NCBI GenBank assembly: GCA_038212215.1
Contig: JBBQUT010000002.1
Coordinates: 62,001 to 126,000, forward strand
DNA: 64,000 nucleotides
Source: JALZAI01 sp038212215
GTDB lineage: Bacteria > Actinomycetota > Actinomycetes > Mycobacteriales > Jatrophihabitantaceae
Direction of reading: 5' to 3'
The position numbers and the translations under genes are program-made. The notes under the pieces were generated by a model. The model was not told where the DNA came from and made no database searches. It saw nothing but the letters and a program-made list of their open reading frames with translations. How positions within the stretch are numbered: the stretch's first letter is position 1; every line of letters begins with the position of its first letter. Positions 1 through 8,377 of this stretch are shown one piece after another.

Positions 1-24
1 ACGTTCAGCTGCACGCTCTATTTC

Positions 25-480
25 TCACGCCGGCTCGGGTTCATCGCGTGCCCATGTCCAGCGCGGTACGTCGCGTAACGGGTGCAGTTCGGCCTCGGAT
101 GTTGCGAGGGAGTTCTGCATGGCGACGCGCGAGCCGAACTCAACATGTTCGAGCACAGCCGCCCGGAAGTCAGGATCGGTCGGCAGGGCGGAGTCGTCCA
201 TCGCCGCGACGTACAGCTCGACAAACCGAAGCCGCTGAGCCTCAGTGATCTTCAGGCCACGGTGTACGTCGATGAGGTGCGCGAATCCAAGCTCTCGGGT
301 GAACCTATCCGGCCCGCCGAAGGACTCGGCGGTGAACGCCGTCAGGTGTTCGACATGCTGGCGTTGTCCGGCTCCGAACAGCGGCTGAAGCACCGGGTCG
401 CGCAGCACGCTGCCGTAGAAGGTGTCCTCGAGGCGGTGGATGGCCTCGATTCCGCCAGCGAACTCCAACAGGGTAGGCAC
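25..480 (-). CDS. Group II truncated haemoglobin
   Basis: A 151-residue 2/2 globin similar to mycobacterial GlbO. This family binds haem and oxygen or NO and acts in the cytoplasm in oxygen handling or nitrosative detoxification. The segment FYGSVLRDPVLQPLF near residues 21-35 is typical, and His73 in the HRGLKIT segment aligns with the proximal F8 histidine. The reading frame stays open further upstream, but that extension is not globin-like. The GTG at 480 is preceded by AAGGAG with 7 nt spacing, so I start there. No partner gene is visible. The family assignment is firm; the physiological role is inferred. Confidence 0.9.
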   Translation of the reverse strand: MPTLLEFAGGIEAIHRLEDTFYGSVLRDPVLQPLFGAGQRQHVEHLTAFTAESFGGPDRFTRELGFAHLIDVHRGLKITEAQRLRFVELYVAAMDDSALPTDPDFRAAVLEHVEFGSRVAMQNSLATSEAELHPLRDVPRWTWARDEPEPA

Positions 481-497
481 CGAAGGTCTCCTTCGTA

Positions 498-510
498 ATG
501 ATGTAATCAT
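498..510. promoter_or_regulatory. Palindrome upstream of the globin gene
   Basis: ATGAT-GTA-ATCAT is a perfect 5-3-5 inverted repeat 17 bp upstream of the globin start. It could be an operator for a regulator encoded elsewhere. Nothing in the window names that regulator. Confidence 0.35.
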
Positions 511-513
511 CGT

Positions 514-708
514 ATGCTGCGCGCCCGGGATTTCGCTCCCGACGGACGCATCTGGGTGCTGCGCGACGACACAGACGACCCGCAGGCAACCGGAATGCTC
601 TCCGCCATCGTGGCGCCGCTGGCTGCCCGCGAGCTCCCCAACCCGCGACTTCTGGGGGGTGCTCAAGCGGGCGGTGTACGCGAGGTGCTGGCGCTCGCCG
701 AAGCCTGA
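514..708 (+). CDS. Possible small hypothetical protein
   Basis: A 64-codon frame in the gap between the globin gene and the sigma factor. Its third codon positions are GC-rich, like the neighbours. I see no Shine-Dalgarno sequence and recognise no family. It may be a real small gene, the tail of a lost gene, or chance. It lies divergent from the globin gene across the 498-510 palindrome. Confidence 0.25.
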   Translation: MLRARDFAPDGRIWVLRDDTDDPQATGMLSAIVAPLAARELPNPRLLGGAQAGGVREVLALAEA

Positions 709-720
709 TGTCCTCGCACG

Positions 721-726
721 TAGGAT
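721..726 (+). promoter_or_regulatory. -10 element, leaderless sigma gene
   Basis: TAGGAT ends 6 nt before the GTG at 733. This spacing would start transcription at or next to the start codon. No Shine-Dalgarno sequence is present. Confidence 0.45.
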
Positions 727-732
727 TCCGGG

Positions 733-1695
733 GTGACTCTGAGCGAAGCCTCGGTCGACCTGGACCTGGAAGCCCATCGTCGTGAGCTGACCGGATATTG
801 CTACCGGATGCTCGGGTCGGCGTTCGACGCCGAGGACGCCGTCCAGGACACCATGATCCATGCGATGCGGGCGGCCGAGGGCTTCCAGCGGCGCTCGACC
901 GTACGGTCGTGGCTGTATCGCATCGCGACGAACGTGTGTCTGGACATGCTTCGCGGACGATCACGCCGTGCGATTCCGGTGGAGCTTGGCCCAGCGCGTC
1001 GGCCCGTCGCGGCCTCCCTAGTCGGCGTCCTAAGTGACGAATCATGGGTGTCGCCGATCGCGGACGTACGCGTACTGCCCGTCGAGGCCGATCCCGCAGA
1101 ATTCACCGTGCTGCGCGAGAGTGTGCGGCTGGCCTTCGTCGCCGCCCTGCAGCATCTACCGCCCAAGCAGCGAGCCGCGCTCATCCTGTGCGAAGTGCTT
1201 CGGTGGAAGGTGGCCGAAGTCGCCGACCTGCTCGACGCCAGCGTCGCGGCAATCAACAGTGCTCTTCAACGCGCGCGGACGACGCTCGCCGGCACAGGCC
1301 CGCCGCAACCGGAACTTGACGTCGACCAGACGAAGCTGCTCGCTCGATATGTCGACGCCTTCGAGCGGTACGACATCGCGCAGTTCGTCAGCCTGCTTCG
1401 CGAGGATGCGCTGCAGACCATGCCTCCCTTCCAGATGTGGCTGCGTGGCGCTGCCGACATCGGCGCATGGATGCTCGGTGTCGGTTCGGAGTGCCGTGGA
1501 TCGCGGCTTTTACCTACCGCGGCGAACGGGTGCCCGGCTTTCGGTCAGTACCGTCCTGATCCCGTTGGCGGGCGTGCGCCTTGGGCGCTGCACGTGCTCG
1601 AGATCATGGACGGCCGGATTGCCCAGATTCACTCGTTCCTCGACACCGAGCGGGTGTTTCCTGCTTTCGGGCTGCCGGCGCACCTCGCGGATTGA
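733..1695 (+). CDS. ECF sigma factor with SnoaL-like C-terminal domain (SigG-like)
   Basis: A 320-residue RNA polymerase sigma factor. Region 2 lies near residues 12-85 (YCYRMLGSAFDAEDAVQDT, then RSWLYRIATNVCLD). Region 4 lies near 130-190 (LPPKQRAALILCEVL, then a helix-turn-helix). A SnoaL/NTF2-like domain follows to the C terminus, ending with the conserved HSFLDTERVFPAFGLPAHL segment. This is the layout of M. tuberculosis SigG and related factors, whose C-terminal domain is thought to take the place of a separate anti-sigma factor. No anti-sigma gene is adjacent. The GTG start fits a leaderless transcript. Confidence 0.88.
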   Translation: MTLSEASVDLDLEAHRRELTGYCYRMLGSAFDAEDAVQDTMIHAMRAAEGFQRRSTVRSWLYRIATNVCLDMLRGRSRRAIPVELGPARRPVAASLVGVLSDESWVSPIADVRVLPVEADPAEFTVLRESVRLAFVAALQHLPPKQRAALILCEVLRWKVAEVADLLDASVAAINSALQRARTTLAGTGPPQPELDVDQTKLLARYVDAFERYDIAQFVSLLREDALQTMPPFQMWLRGAADIGAWMLGVGSECRGSRLLPTAANGCPAFGQYRPDPVGGRAPWALHVLEIMDGRIAQIHSFLDTERVFPAFGLPAHLAD

Positions 1696-1723
1696 CGCCG
1701 CACGCGAGACGTTGCCGAGAGTG

Positions 1724-2041
1724 TCAGCCGCCGGCCATCGCGCCGATGACCAGGAATGGTTCGGTCCCGTCCGCCACGGCGGCCGGGAGCGCATCGTCCG
1801 GTGAGTCGTGCGACAGGTCCTGCTCGCAGGCGTAGAAGCGCACGAAGGAGCGACGCCGGGCGGTCGCCGGATCGCGCAAGGTGCCGCGCAGTGCAGGGTA
1901 TCGGTGTTCGAGCGCGTCGATCACGCCGCGTTGGGTCGGCTCGGCCTCGAGCGTGACCTCGCGCTCGCAACGAGCCAACTGACGCAGATGCGCTGGCAGC
2001 AGGACCCGAATCGTGGCTGCGCAGCGAGCAGGCTCGCTCAT
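1724..2041 (-). CDS. MoaD/ThiS-family ubiquitin-like protein
   Basis: A 105-residue protein with the small beta-grasp pattern of sulfur carriers, ending in Gly-Gly (AMAGG). That diglycine is the part adenylated or thiocarboxylated in MoaD and ThiS. Its start overlaps the stop of the upstream propeller gene by ATGA, so the two are translationally coupled. No moa or thi genes are nearby, so a role in molybdopterin or thiazole synthesis is not supported. It may deliver sulfur or act as a protein modifier for an unknown pathway. Confidence 0.75.
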   Translation of the reverse strand: MSEPARCAATIRVLLPAHLRQLARCEREVTLEAEPTQRGVIDALEHRYPALRGTLRDPATARRRSFVRFYACEQDLSHDSPDDALPAAVADGTEPFLVIGAMAGG

Positions 2042-3150
2042 AGGGTCTGCACCTCGACGGACAGCACAGGTGGCAGATCACGCACGATTGGCGCCCAGGT
2101 GTCGCCCGCGTCGGGCGATGCGTAGACCTGCCCACCGGTCGTGCCGAAGTAGACGCCGCATTCGTCGAGTGTGTCGACGGCCATGGCGTCGCGCAATATG
2201 TCGACGTAGCAGTTCTCCTGCGGCAGCCCCTCGGTAAGGGCCTCCCAGTCGTCTCCGCCGGTGCGACTGCGGTAGACCCGCAGCTTGCCATCGGGCGGGA
2301 AATGCTCCGAGTCGCTGGTGATCGGCACGACGTACACCGTCTTGGGTTCGTGGGCGTGGACGGTGATCGGAAAGCCGAAATCGCTCGGAAGGTTGCCGCT
2401 CACCTCATGCCAATGCTCGCCGGCGTCGTCGCTGCGCATGACGTCCCAGTGCTTCTGCATGTACAACGTGTCCGGGTGATCTGGATGCATCGCGAGGTTG
2501 TGCACGCAGTGTCCGACCTCCGCTGCAGGGGAGGGAATGCCGTTGGAGAGCAGGCCCTGGTTGATCGGACGCCACGACGCGCCGCCGTCGTCGGTTCGGA
2601 ACACCCCGGCCGCCGAGATCGCCACCGTCATGCGGTTCTGGTCGTTCGGGTCGAGGACGATCGTGTGCAGGCACATGCCGCCGGCGCCTGGCTGCCATTG
2701 CGGTCCTGAACTGTGCTCTCGCAATCCGCGCAGCTCCTCCCAGCTGTCGCCGCCATCGGCGCTGCGGAACAACGCAGCGTCCTGAATTCCGGCGAAGATG
2801 ACGTCGCGATCGGTCGGCGACGGTTCGAGGTGCCAGACGCGGGCGAACTCCCACGGGCGCAGCGTGCCGTCGTACCACTGATGCTCGCCGGCCGGGCTGG
2901 CGTAGCTGAAGTCGTTGCCGACGGCGTCCCACGTGCGGCCGCCGTCGTCGGAACGCTGGATCACCTGGCCGAACCAGCCGCCTGAGGGTGCGGCCCAGAT
3001 CCGGTCGTGATCGATCGGCGACCCAGCCACGTGGTAGACCTCCCAGCCCGCGAAGAGCGGGCCGTCGACCTGCCAATCGCGACGCTGCTCGTCCGACGTC
3101 AGAACGAATGCGCCCTTGCGCGTGCCTACCAGAACCCGTACCCCGCCCAT
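2038..3150 (-). CDS. Asp-box (BNR) beta-propeller protein
   Basis: A 370-residue protein with six Asp-box turns: DGGRTW, DGGDSW, DGGASW, DAGEHW, TGGDDW and DAGDTW. These mark sialidase/Vps10-type propeller blades. There is no signal peptide, so it is probably cytoplasmic. The sialidase arginine triad and FRIP motif are not evident, so a glycosidase function is not supported. The ATG is preceded by GGAGG. It is the first gene of a two-gene unit with the MoaD/ThiS-like protein. Its function is unknown. Confidence 0.8.
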   Translation of the reverse strand: MGGVRVLVGTRKGAFVLTSDEQRRDWQVDGPLFAGWEVYHVAGSPIDHDRIWAAPSGGWFGQVIQRSDDGGRTWDAVGNDFSYASPAGEHQWYDGTLRPWEFARVWHLEPSPTDRDVIFAGIQDAALFRSADGGDSWEELRGLREHSSGPQWQPGAGGMCLHTIVLDPNDQNRMTVAISAAGVFRTDDGGASWRPINQGLLSNGIPSPAAEVGHCVHNLAMHPDHPDTLYMQKHWDVMRSDDAGEHWHEVSGNLPSDFGFPITVHAHEPKTVYVVPITSDSEHFPPDGKLRVYRSRTGGDDWEALTEGLPQENCYVDILRDAMAVDTLDECGVYFGTTGGQVYASPDAGDTWAPIVRDLPPVLSVEVQTL

Positions 3151-3411
3151 GCCGCCTCCAGGATCGCGTGCGAATACAAGTAGGACGTTCCGGCAACCAG
3201 GAACTCATCGGTACCGCGGTGAAGTCTGTCCCGGCGCGTGTCGGGACGCAATCGTGCTCCGCAGCCGCGACGGCGAGGAGCCCTCCGCTGCGGCCGCACC
3301 CCTGCCCGCCTCGGGCGCGCCTCAACGAGCACCACTCGCTTGGATATGGCGCGGACCGGATCCGATGCAGATCGCGGGGACGAGCTGTGTGTGTTGAGGT
3401 GGCCAGGCAAA

Positions 3412-4299
3412 CTAGTCGGGCGCCGGGATCGCGGTGAGGACGATGTCGAAACGCGTTCGGGTCCAGTTGCCCGCCACGGCGCGTCCGTCCGGCGTGGGGC
3501 TGCCCGCAGGTTGGCGGTCGAAGGGCTTGACGAGCGAGTCGCGAACGCCGAAGACGCTGTCTGTCGTGATTGTGTTCCCGGCGACGAAGATGTGGGTGAT
3601 CAGGGTTTGGCAGCCGCTCGCGGCGACCATGAAGTGCAGGTGGGGGGCGCGCATCGGTGATCGTTCGGTGGCCGCGAGCAGTCGGCCGACCGGCCCGTCG
3701 TCGGGGATGGGGTAGGGGGTGGGGGTGAGCGCCCAGAACCGGTAGCTGCCGTCGGGCTCGGTGAACAGGTGCGCGCGGGCGGCGACGCGGTGGTCGTCGT
3801 ACTGGACGTCGTAGAAGCCGTCGTCGTCGGCCTCCCATACCTCGAGTCGCGCACCTGCGAGCGGGGTGCCGTGTTCGTCGTGGACGGTGCCCTCGACCCA
3901 GCACGGTTCGCCGACGGCGTCGAAGGCGAGGTCGCCGCCGTTGTCGATCTCTGGTGCGCCGGAGATGAAGAACGGGCCGAGCACGGTGGACTCGGTGATC
4001 GTGTCGTCGACCGGGTGGTTGATGGCGATCGTCTGCATGGACAGGCCGAGGACGTCGGAGAGCAGGATGAATTCTTGCCGATTGTCATCGGTGATGTGTC
4101 CGGCAGCGGTGAGGAAGTGGATAGCGGCCGACCATTCGGCTTCGGTCAGCCGGACCTCACGGGCGAACAGATGCAGGTGCCGGACAAGCGCGGTGATCAA
4201 TTCGTGCATGCGGGGGTCCGGCGTCTGGTCGAAGCTGGCCAGGACGGTCTCGGTCAGCGCGGTCTCGCGCGCCGTCTGGGCGGCGTCGGGTTCGGTCAC
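3412..4299 (-). CDS. Hydroxyquinol 1,2-dioxygenase
   Basis: A 295-residue intradiol ring-cleavage dioxygenase that would convert hydroxyquinol (1,2,4-trihydroxybenzene) to maleylacetate with a non-haem Fe(III). The family's N-terminal dimerisation segment occupies about residues 1-100. The iron ligands are visible as Tyr163 (GFYDVQYD), Tyr196 (TPTPYPIPD), His220 and His222 (RAPHLHF). The GTG start overlaps the TGA of the maleylacetate reductase gene as GTGA. It is the last gene of the operon. Catechol or chlorocatechol cleavage is less likely because a maleylacetate reductase sits directly upstream. Confidence 0.9.
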   Translation of the reverse strand: MTEPDAAQTARETALTETVLASFDQTPDPRMHELITALVRHLHLFAREVRLTEAEWSAAIHFLTAAGHITDDNRQEFILLSDVLGLSMQTIAINHPVDDTITESTVLGPFFISGAPEIDNGGDLAFDAVGEPCWVEGTVHDEHGTPLAGARLEVWEADDDGFYDVQYDDHRVAARAHLFTEPDGSYRFWALTPTPYPIPDDGPVGRLLAATERSPMRAPHLHFMVAASGCQTLITHIFVAGNTITTDSVFGVRDSLVKPFDRQPAGSPTPDGRAVAGNWTRTRFDIVLTAIPAPD

Positions 4300-5375
4300 G
4301 CGGACGGCTCCTCGGTCAGGCTGGTGGCCGGGTCGCCGGCCCAGGCGGCGTGCAGCAGGCGAGTCAGGGCGTGCTCGTCGACAGGTCGCGGGTTCGTCGC
4401 GGGGATCACGGCGAGCGCGGCGGTCACGGCGGTCGCGATGTCTTGTTCCCGCAGCCCGATGTCGCGCAGCGCCCGGGGGGCGTTCAGGCGGGTGCGCAGG
4501 CGTTCCAGGCCGTCGTTCGGGTCGGCGGCGTCGAGGGCGGCCGCGATGCGGCGGCTCGCCTGCGGTGCGGCGGCGGCGTTCCAGGCGAGGACGTAGGGCA
4601 GGACGATCGCGTGTGTGGGCGCGTGTGGCAGGTTGAAGGTGCCGCCAAGGACGTGGCAGATCTTGTGGTGCATCGCCGATCCGGCGGAGGCGAAGGCGAC
4701 GGCGGCGAGGTAGCAGCCGTACTGGGTGCGTCCGCCCGCATCGAGATCCTGCGGTGTGTCGAGGAGCCGGAGTAGTCCGGCGCGCAGTGCGATCAGTCCT
4801 TCGGTGGCGAGCGCGGCGTTGATCGGGTCGGCACGGGGTGCCCAGAGAGCGTCCACGCAGTGGGCGACGGCATTCAGGCCCGAGGCGGCCGCGAGGTCGG
4901 CGGGCATGGAAACGACGAGCCGCGGGTCGTAGACGACGGTGGTCGGCAGCACGCGATCGTCGACCCCGGTCGTCTTGCCGCTGCTGTCGGACAGTCCCCA
5001 CACGTTGGTCGCCTCAGAGCCTGCGTAGGTCGTCGGGACTGCGATGATCCGTGCCGGTTGGGCCAGGGCGACTGCTTTCGCCAGGCCGATGGCTGACCCG
5101 CCGCCGATGGCGACGATCGCGTCGATGCCAGCCGTCGCCGCGGCGGCTCGGGCGCGCTGCGCCAATTCGACGGGGACGTGCTGAACCACCTCCGTCCAGC
5201 GCAACCGAGTACTGGCGGCGAGGTCGTCGAGCAGCCCACGTGAGCGTTCCGCTCCGATGACCATCACCGTGGGGGTGCCGAGGCGGTCGAGTTCGGCCCG
5301 TACCTGGACGGCTGCCGCACCTGATTCCAGGACAACGCGCTGGGCGAGGGTGTCATGAGCGAACCGCATCGTCAC
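4296..5375 (-). CDS. Maleylacetate reductase
   Basis: A 359-residue iron-alcohol-dehydrogenase-like enzyme that reduces maleylacetate to 3-oxoadipate with NAD(P)H. The dinucleotide-binding GGGSAIGLAKA motif lies near residue 90. The conserved LNAVAHCVDALW and HHKICHVLGGTF segments carry the active-site histidines. Its GTG start overlaps the monooxygenase stop (GTGA), and its own stop overlaps the dioxygenase start. The three-gene operon is therefore fully translationally coupled. Confidence 0.92.
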   Translation of the reverse strand: MTMRFAHDTLAQRVVLESGAAAVQVRAELDRLGTPTVMVIGAERSRGLLDDLAASTRLRWTEVVQHVPVELAQRARAAAATAGIDAIVAIGGGSAIGLAKAVALAQPARIIAVPTTYAGSEATNVWGLSDSSGKTTGVDDRVLPTTVVYDPRLVVSMPADLAAASGLNAVAHCVDALWAPRADPINAALATEGLIALRAGLLRLLDTPQDLDAGGRTQYGCYLAAVAFASAGSAMHHKICHVLGGTFNLPHAPTHAIVLPYVLAWNAAAAPQASRRIAAALDAADPNDGLERLRTRLNAPRALRDIGLREQDIATAVTAALAVIPATNPRPVDEHALTRLLHAAWAGDPATSLTEEPSA

Positions 5376-7171
5376 GGCTCGAGCCGGTGCAGGATCGTCG
5401 CGAGGGCAGTGCGCAGCGCGGCCCGTGGGTCGTCGGGCAACGAGGCGGCGCGCCAGCCGACGTGTTTGTCGGGGCGAACGAGGATCACGCCGTCCTCGTC
5501 GATCTCGCGTTGCGCGGCCCAGTCGTAGTAAAGATCGGTGACCTCGGCGCCGGGGCCGATCACCACGGCTTTCACCATGACGCCAAGGTCATTCCCGACG
5601 CACTCAGCCGCTTCGACCCACGCCTGTCCCGCGGTGCCGGTCAGCAGGGTGAACTGCTCGTAGGGGGCGAGGTCGTGCGTGGACAGCTTGTGGAATGAGT
5701 CGCCGACCCAGACATGCGGCAGCCGTCCGCCCGGGACGGTGGACGGCTGGTAGTACAGCTCGGGGTCACGGGTCGGCTCGGGGCGGGCAGAGCCGTCGGA
5801 GACGATCGCGGCGGAGGTGTAGAACTGGCCGAGCTCGACCCCGTGGGCGTTGAACTCGTAGTCCTTGAGCCGCATCGCGTCCAGCAGGGCGGCGCGTTTG
5901 TGGGCGCCGGCGGCGGAGTTGAGCTTGCGCTCGTCGATCGCGGCGACCATCTGCTGCTCGCTCATGCCCGGGCCGAGTCCGAGGGCGTCGAAGAAGCCGA
6001 CGAACTCGCGGCTGGACTGGTTCGCGCGGGTCACGATCTGCTTGGCGACCGGCGCACGCTCGGTCGTGTAGGTGTCGAGCAGCGCCGCCTCGGCTCGGCC
6101 GGCAAGCACCGCAGCAAGCTTCCATGCCAGGTTGTAGCTGTCCTGGATTGAGGTGTTGGAGCCGAGCCCGTTCGACGGCGGGTGTTTGTGGACGGCGTCC
6201 CCGGCGCAGAAGACGCGTCCGCGGTGCAGCGTCGTGGCGTACTGCTCGTTGTTGCCCCACAATGACGTGCCGGTGATCTCGACAGCCAGATCCGGGTCGC
6301 CGACGAGCTTTCGGACGATGTCGCGCGCCGCCGCGTCGTCCACCTGCGGCGGCGGCTGGCTGATGTCGTAGCCCCAGACGATCAGCCACTCGTTCCACGG
6401 CCGGACCATGCGCACCAGACCGGCACCGATGCCGCCGACATTCGCGCCCGGCTGGATGACCCAGTAGAGGACCGACGGACGGTGCCCGACGAGGCGTTCC
6501 AGATCCGCGGTGAAGGTGATGTTCATCGAGCCGGCGATGTCCATCCGCCCTTCCATCGGCAGGTGGAGATCGGCCGCGACCATCGACCGCGCGCCGTCCG
6601 CACCGATGAGGTACTTGGCGCGGATCTCGTACTGCACGCCCAATAGCCGGTCTCGCACCTGAACGGAGACGCCGTCTGCGTCCTGCACATGTGAGAGGTA
6701 CTCGGTGGAGAAGCGGGTCTGCGTGCCGCGCATCGTCGCGTTGCGTACCAGGATCGGCTCGAGATAGGTCTGCGGAATGTCGCAGTTCAGCGAGGGCGAG
6801 GCGAGGCGGTAGTCCCCATGACGTCCGGGATGCGTGCCCCACGTCAGGATGCGCCCGATCTCCTCGCCGGCGATCGACGTGCAGAACACCGTGTCACCCA
6901 TGAACTCGTGCGGCGTCGCCTCCGCGAGCACCTGCTCCTCGATGCCGAGATCGCGGAAGATCTCCATCGTGCGCTGATTGGTGATGTGCGCGCGTGGCGT
7001 GTTTGCCGTCCACCGGTACTTCGTGATCATGATGTTGTCGACACCGAGACTCGACAGGAACAGCGCCGCCGACGACCCGGCCGGGCCTGACCCGACGGTC
7101 AGGACATCGGTCGTCACGACGCCAGCAGACGGCAGCCGCGTGTCGGTGATGCCGTCATCGAACTGAACCAC
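5372..7171 (-). CDS. FAD-dependent phenol/resorcinol monooxygenase
   Basis: A 599-residue class A flavoprotein hydroxylase. The N-terminal GxGxxG motif (VGSGPAGSSAAL) is at residues 26-37, the second FAD motif (VFCAGDAVHKHPP) is near residue 320, and the C terminus has the thioredoxin-like fold of the phenol hydroxylase/TfdB group. The likely reaction is ortho- or para-hydroxylation of a phenolic substrate to hydroxyquinol with NAD(P)H. The order hydroxylase, maleylacetate reductase, hydroxyquinol dioxygenase matches known resorcinol operons, so resorcinol is the best guess. The GTG at 7171 has GGAGG 5 nt upstream; the frame continues upstream without family similarity. Confidence 0.88.
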   Translation of the reverse strand: MVQFDDGITDTRLPSAGVVTTDVLTVGSGPAGSSAALFLSSLGVDNIMITKYRWTANTPRAHITNQRTMEIFRDLGIEEQVLAEATPHEFMGDTVFCTSIAGEEIGRILTWGTHPGRHGDYRLASPSLNCDIPQTYLEPILVRNATMRGTQTRFSTEYLSHVQDADGVSVQVRDRLLGVQYEIRAKYLIGADGARSMVAADLHLPMEGRMDIAGSMNITFTADLERLVGHRPSVLYWVIQPGANVGGIGAGLVRMVRPWNEWLIVWGYDISQPPPQVDDAAARDIVRKLVGDPDLAVEITGTSLWGNNEQYATTLHRGRVFCAGDAVHKHPPSNGLGSNTSIQDSYNLAWKLAAVLAGRAEAALLDTYTTERAPVAKQIVTRANQSSREFVGFFDALGLGPGMSEQQMVAAIDERKLNSAAGAHKRAALLDAMRLKDYEFNAHGVELGQFYTSAAIVSDGSARPEPTRDPELYYQPSTVPGGRLPHVWVGDSFHKLSTHDLAPYEQFTLLTGTAGQAWVEAAECVGNDLGVMVKAVVIGPGAEVTDLYYDWAAQREIDEDGVILVRPDKHVGWRAASLPDDPRAALRTALATILHRLEP

Positions 7172-7286
7172 GTTGTCCTCCAGCGTTAGCTCCCCTGGAC
7201 GCGACTGTGCACTGTCGCTTGGCGCACATCCATGGGATGGCCGAAAAGTGCAAGTCGGAGACACCCGCCGACGAGCAGTGGTTGGC

Positions 7287-8204
7287 TCAGCTCGGCTGGA
7301 ACCGGCCGGGCGGGAACCCATGCTGATCGCGGAACACACGGCTGAAGTAGGACGGCGAGGAAAACCCGCACAGCGCCGCGACCTGGCCGACGGATGCCCC
7401 GGCGGCCTGGCTGAGCAGCGCCGTCGCGCGCTGCAGGCGACGGTCGGTCACATACTCGGGAAAGGAGGTTCGGGCGTCTGCGAAAAGGCGGGACAGCTGT
7501 CGATTGCTGATCTGAAGTGTCGTCGCGAGCCTCGACGCCGACAACGAGGGGTCGCCGAGGTTCTGTTCGATGAGCAGGCGTCCCAGAGCGAGGCGGTCCC
7601 CGGGACCGTCGCTGGTCGTCAGATCGGTCATGAGATCGAGCGCGACCCGGCTGATCGTCTCGGCGTCGACCGGTGCGACCGAGGACGGCGAGTCGACGAG
7701 GTGACGCCCCAGGGCGTGCACACGCAGGGCCGTCAGCCCGGACGGGTGGAGGAAGCCGGAATCGGTCGATCGCGGCCCAGCGCTGGATCCGCTGAAGACC
7801 TGTCGTGGGAACTTCACGGCAAGTTCAGCGAATGCGGTCGGAAACGTGCGCTCGAACGGCCGGTCAGCATCAATGATCGCGAGATCTCCGGCGGCCAGGT
7901 GCTGAGAGCTGTTGCCCCGCGAGAACGTGGAACGTCCGTTCAGAATCGCGTAGACGATCACCGAGTCCGCAGGACTGGTGTCGAGCGTGTGACCGGCGCG
8001 TGAGACCCGGTGCGGTTCGGCCCGGACGTGTCCGACCGTGACGTGGGGAAGCTCGAGCGTTATCTCCTCACCGCGCAGTCCACGACCGTGCGGCGTGTGA
8101 CAACTCAAGCCGATCAGCGCCGAACGGTTCCACTCCTCCCAGCGTCGGGATCGCTGGCCGTCATTCAGTTCATGCGTCGAGAACCGCACGGCCTGAGCGA
8201 GCAC
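7287..8204 (-). CDS. AraC-family activator of the aromatic operon
   Basis: About 305 residues. An N-terminal AraC_binding_2-type sensor region is followed by a C-terminal double helix-turn-helix (near ISNRQLSRLF and VAALCGFSSPSYFSRVFR). The latter carries the conserved GFSSPSYFSRVFRDQHGFPP signature. The gene lies 115 bp upstream of the monooxygenase on the same strand, so it probably activates that operon from the intervening promoter in response to an aromatic ligand. The start is uncertain; a TTG at 8225 and other GTGs are in frame. I chose the GTG at 8204. Confidence 0.82.
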   Translation of the reverse strand: MLAQAVRFSTHELNDGQRSRRWEEWNRSALIGLSCHTPHGRGLRGEEITLELPHVTVGHVRAEPHRVSRAGHTLDTSPADSVIVYAILNGRSTFSRGNSSQHLAAGDLAIIDADRPFERTFPTAFAELAVKFPRQVFSGSSAGPRSTDSGFLHPSGLTALRVHALGRHLVDSPSSVAPVDAETISRVALDLMTDLTTSDGPGDRLALGRLLIEQNLGDPSLSASRLATTLQISNRQLSRLFADARTSFPEYVTDRRLQRATALLSQAAGASVGQVAALCGFSSPSYFSRVFRDQHGFPPGRFQPS

Positions 8205-8377
8205 AGCGCACCCCGCTTCCTGCAACGGCCACGCCGTCGAACGCCTCCATCAGTCGATGTCGGTACTACCCTCGCACCACCGCCTGGCAGGCGGGCGAGC
8301 GGGTCGCGGGCCGGCTGCGGAGCCAGGTGAGGAGGTCAGCGGGCTGCAGCCGTCCACAGCCGGCACGTCGCTGATTG

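Noticed and set aside
481..861. Upstream extension of the globin frame to 861
   Set aside because: The extra residues are not globin-like, and the GTG at 480 has AAGGAG in the right position.
4300..5001. Upstream extension of the dioxygenase frame through the maleylacetate reductase gene
   Set aside because: Arg-rich shadow sequence; the GTGA overlap gives the proper start.
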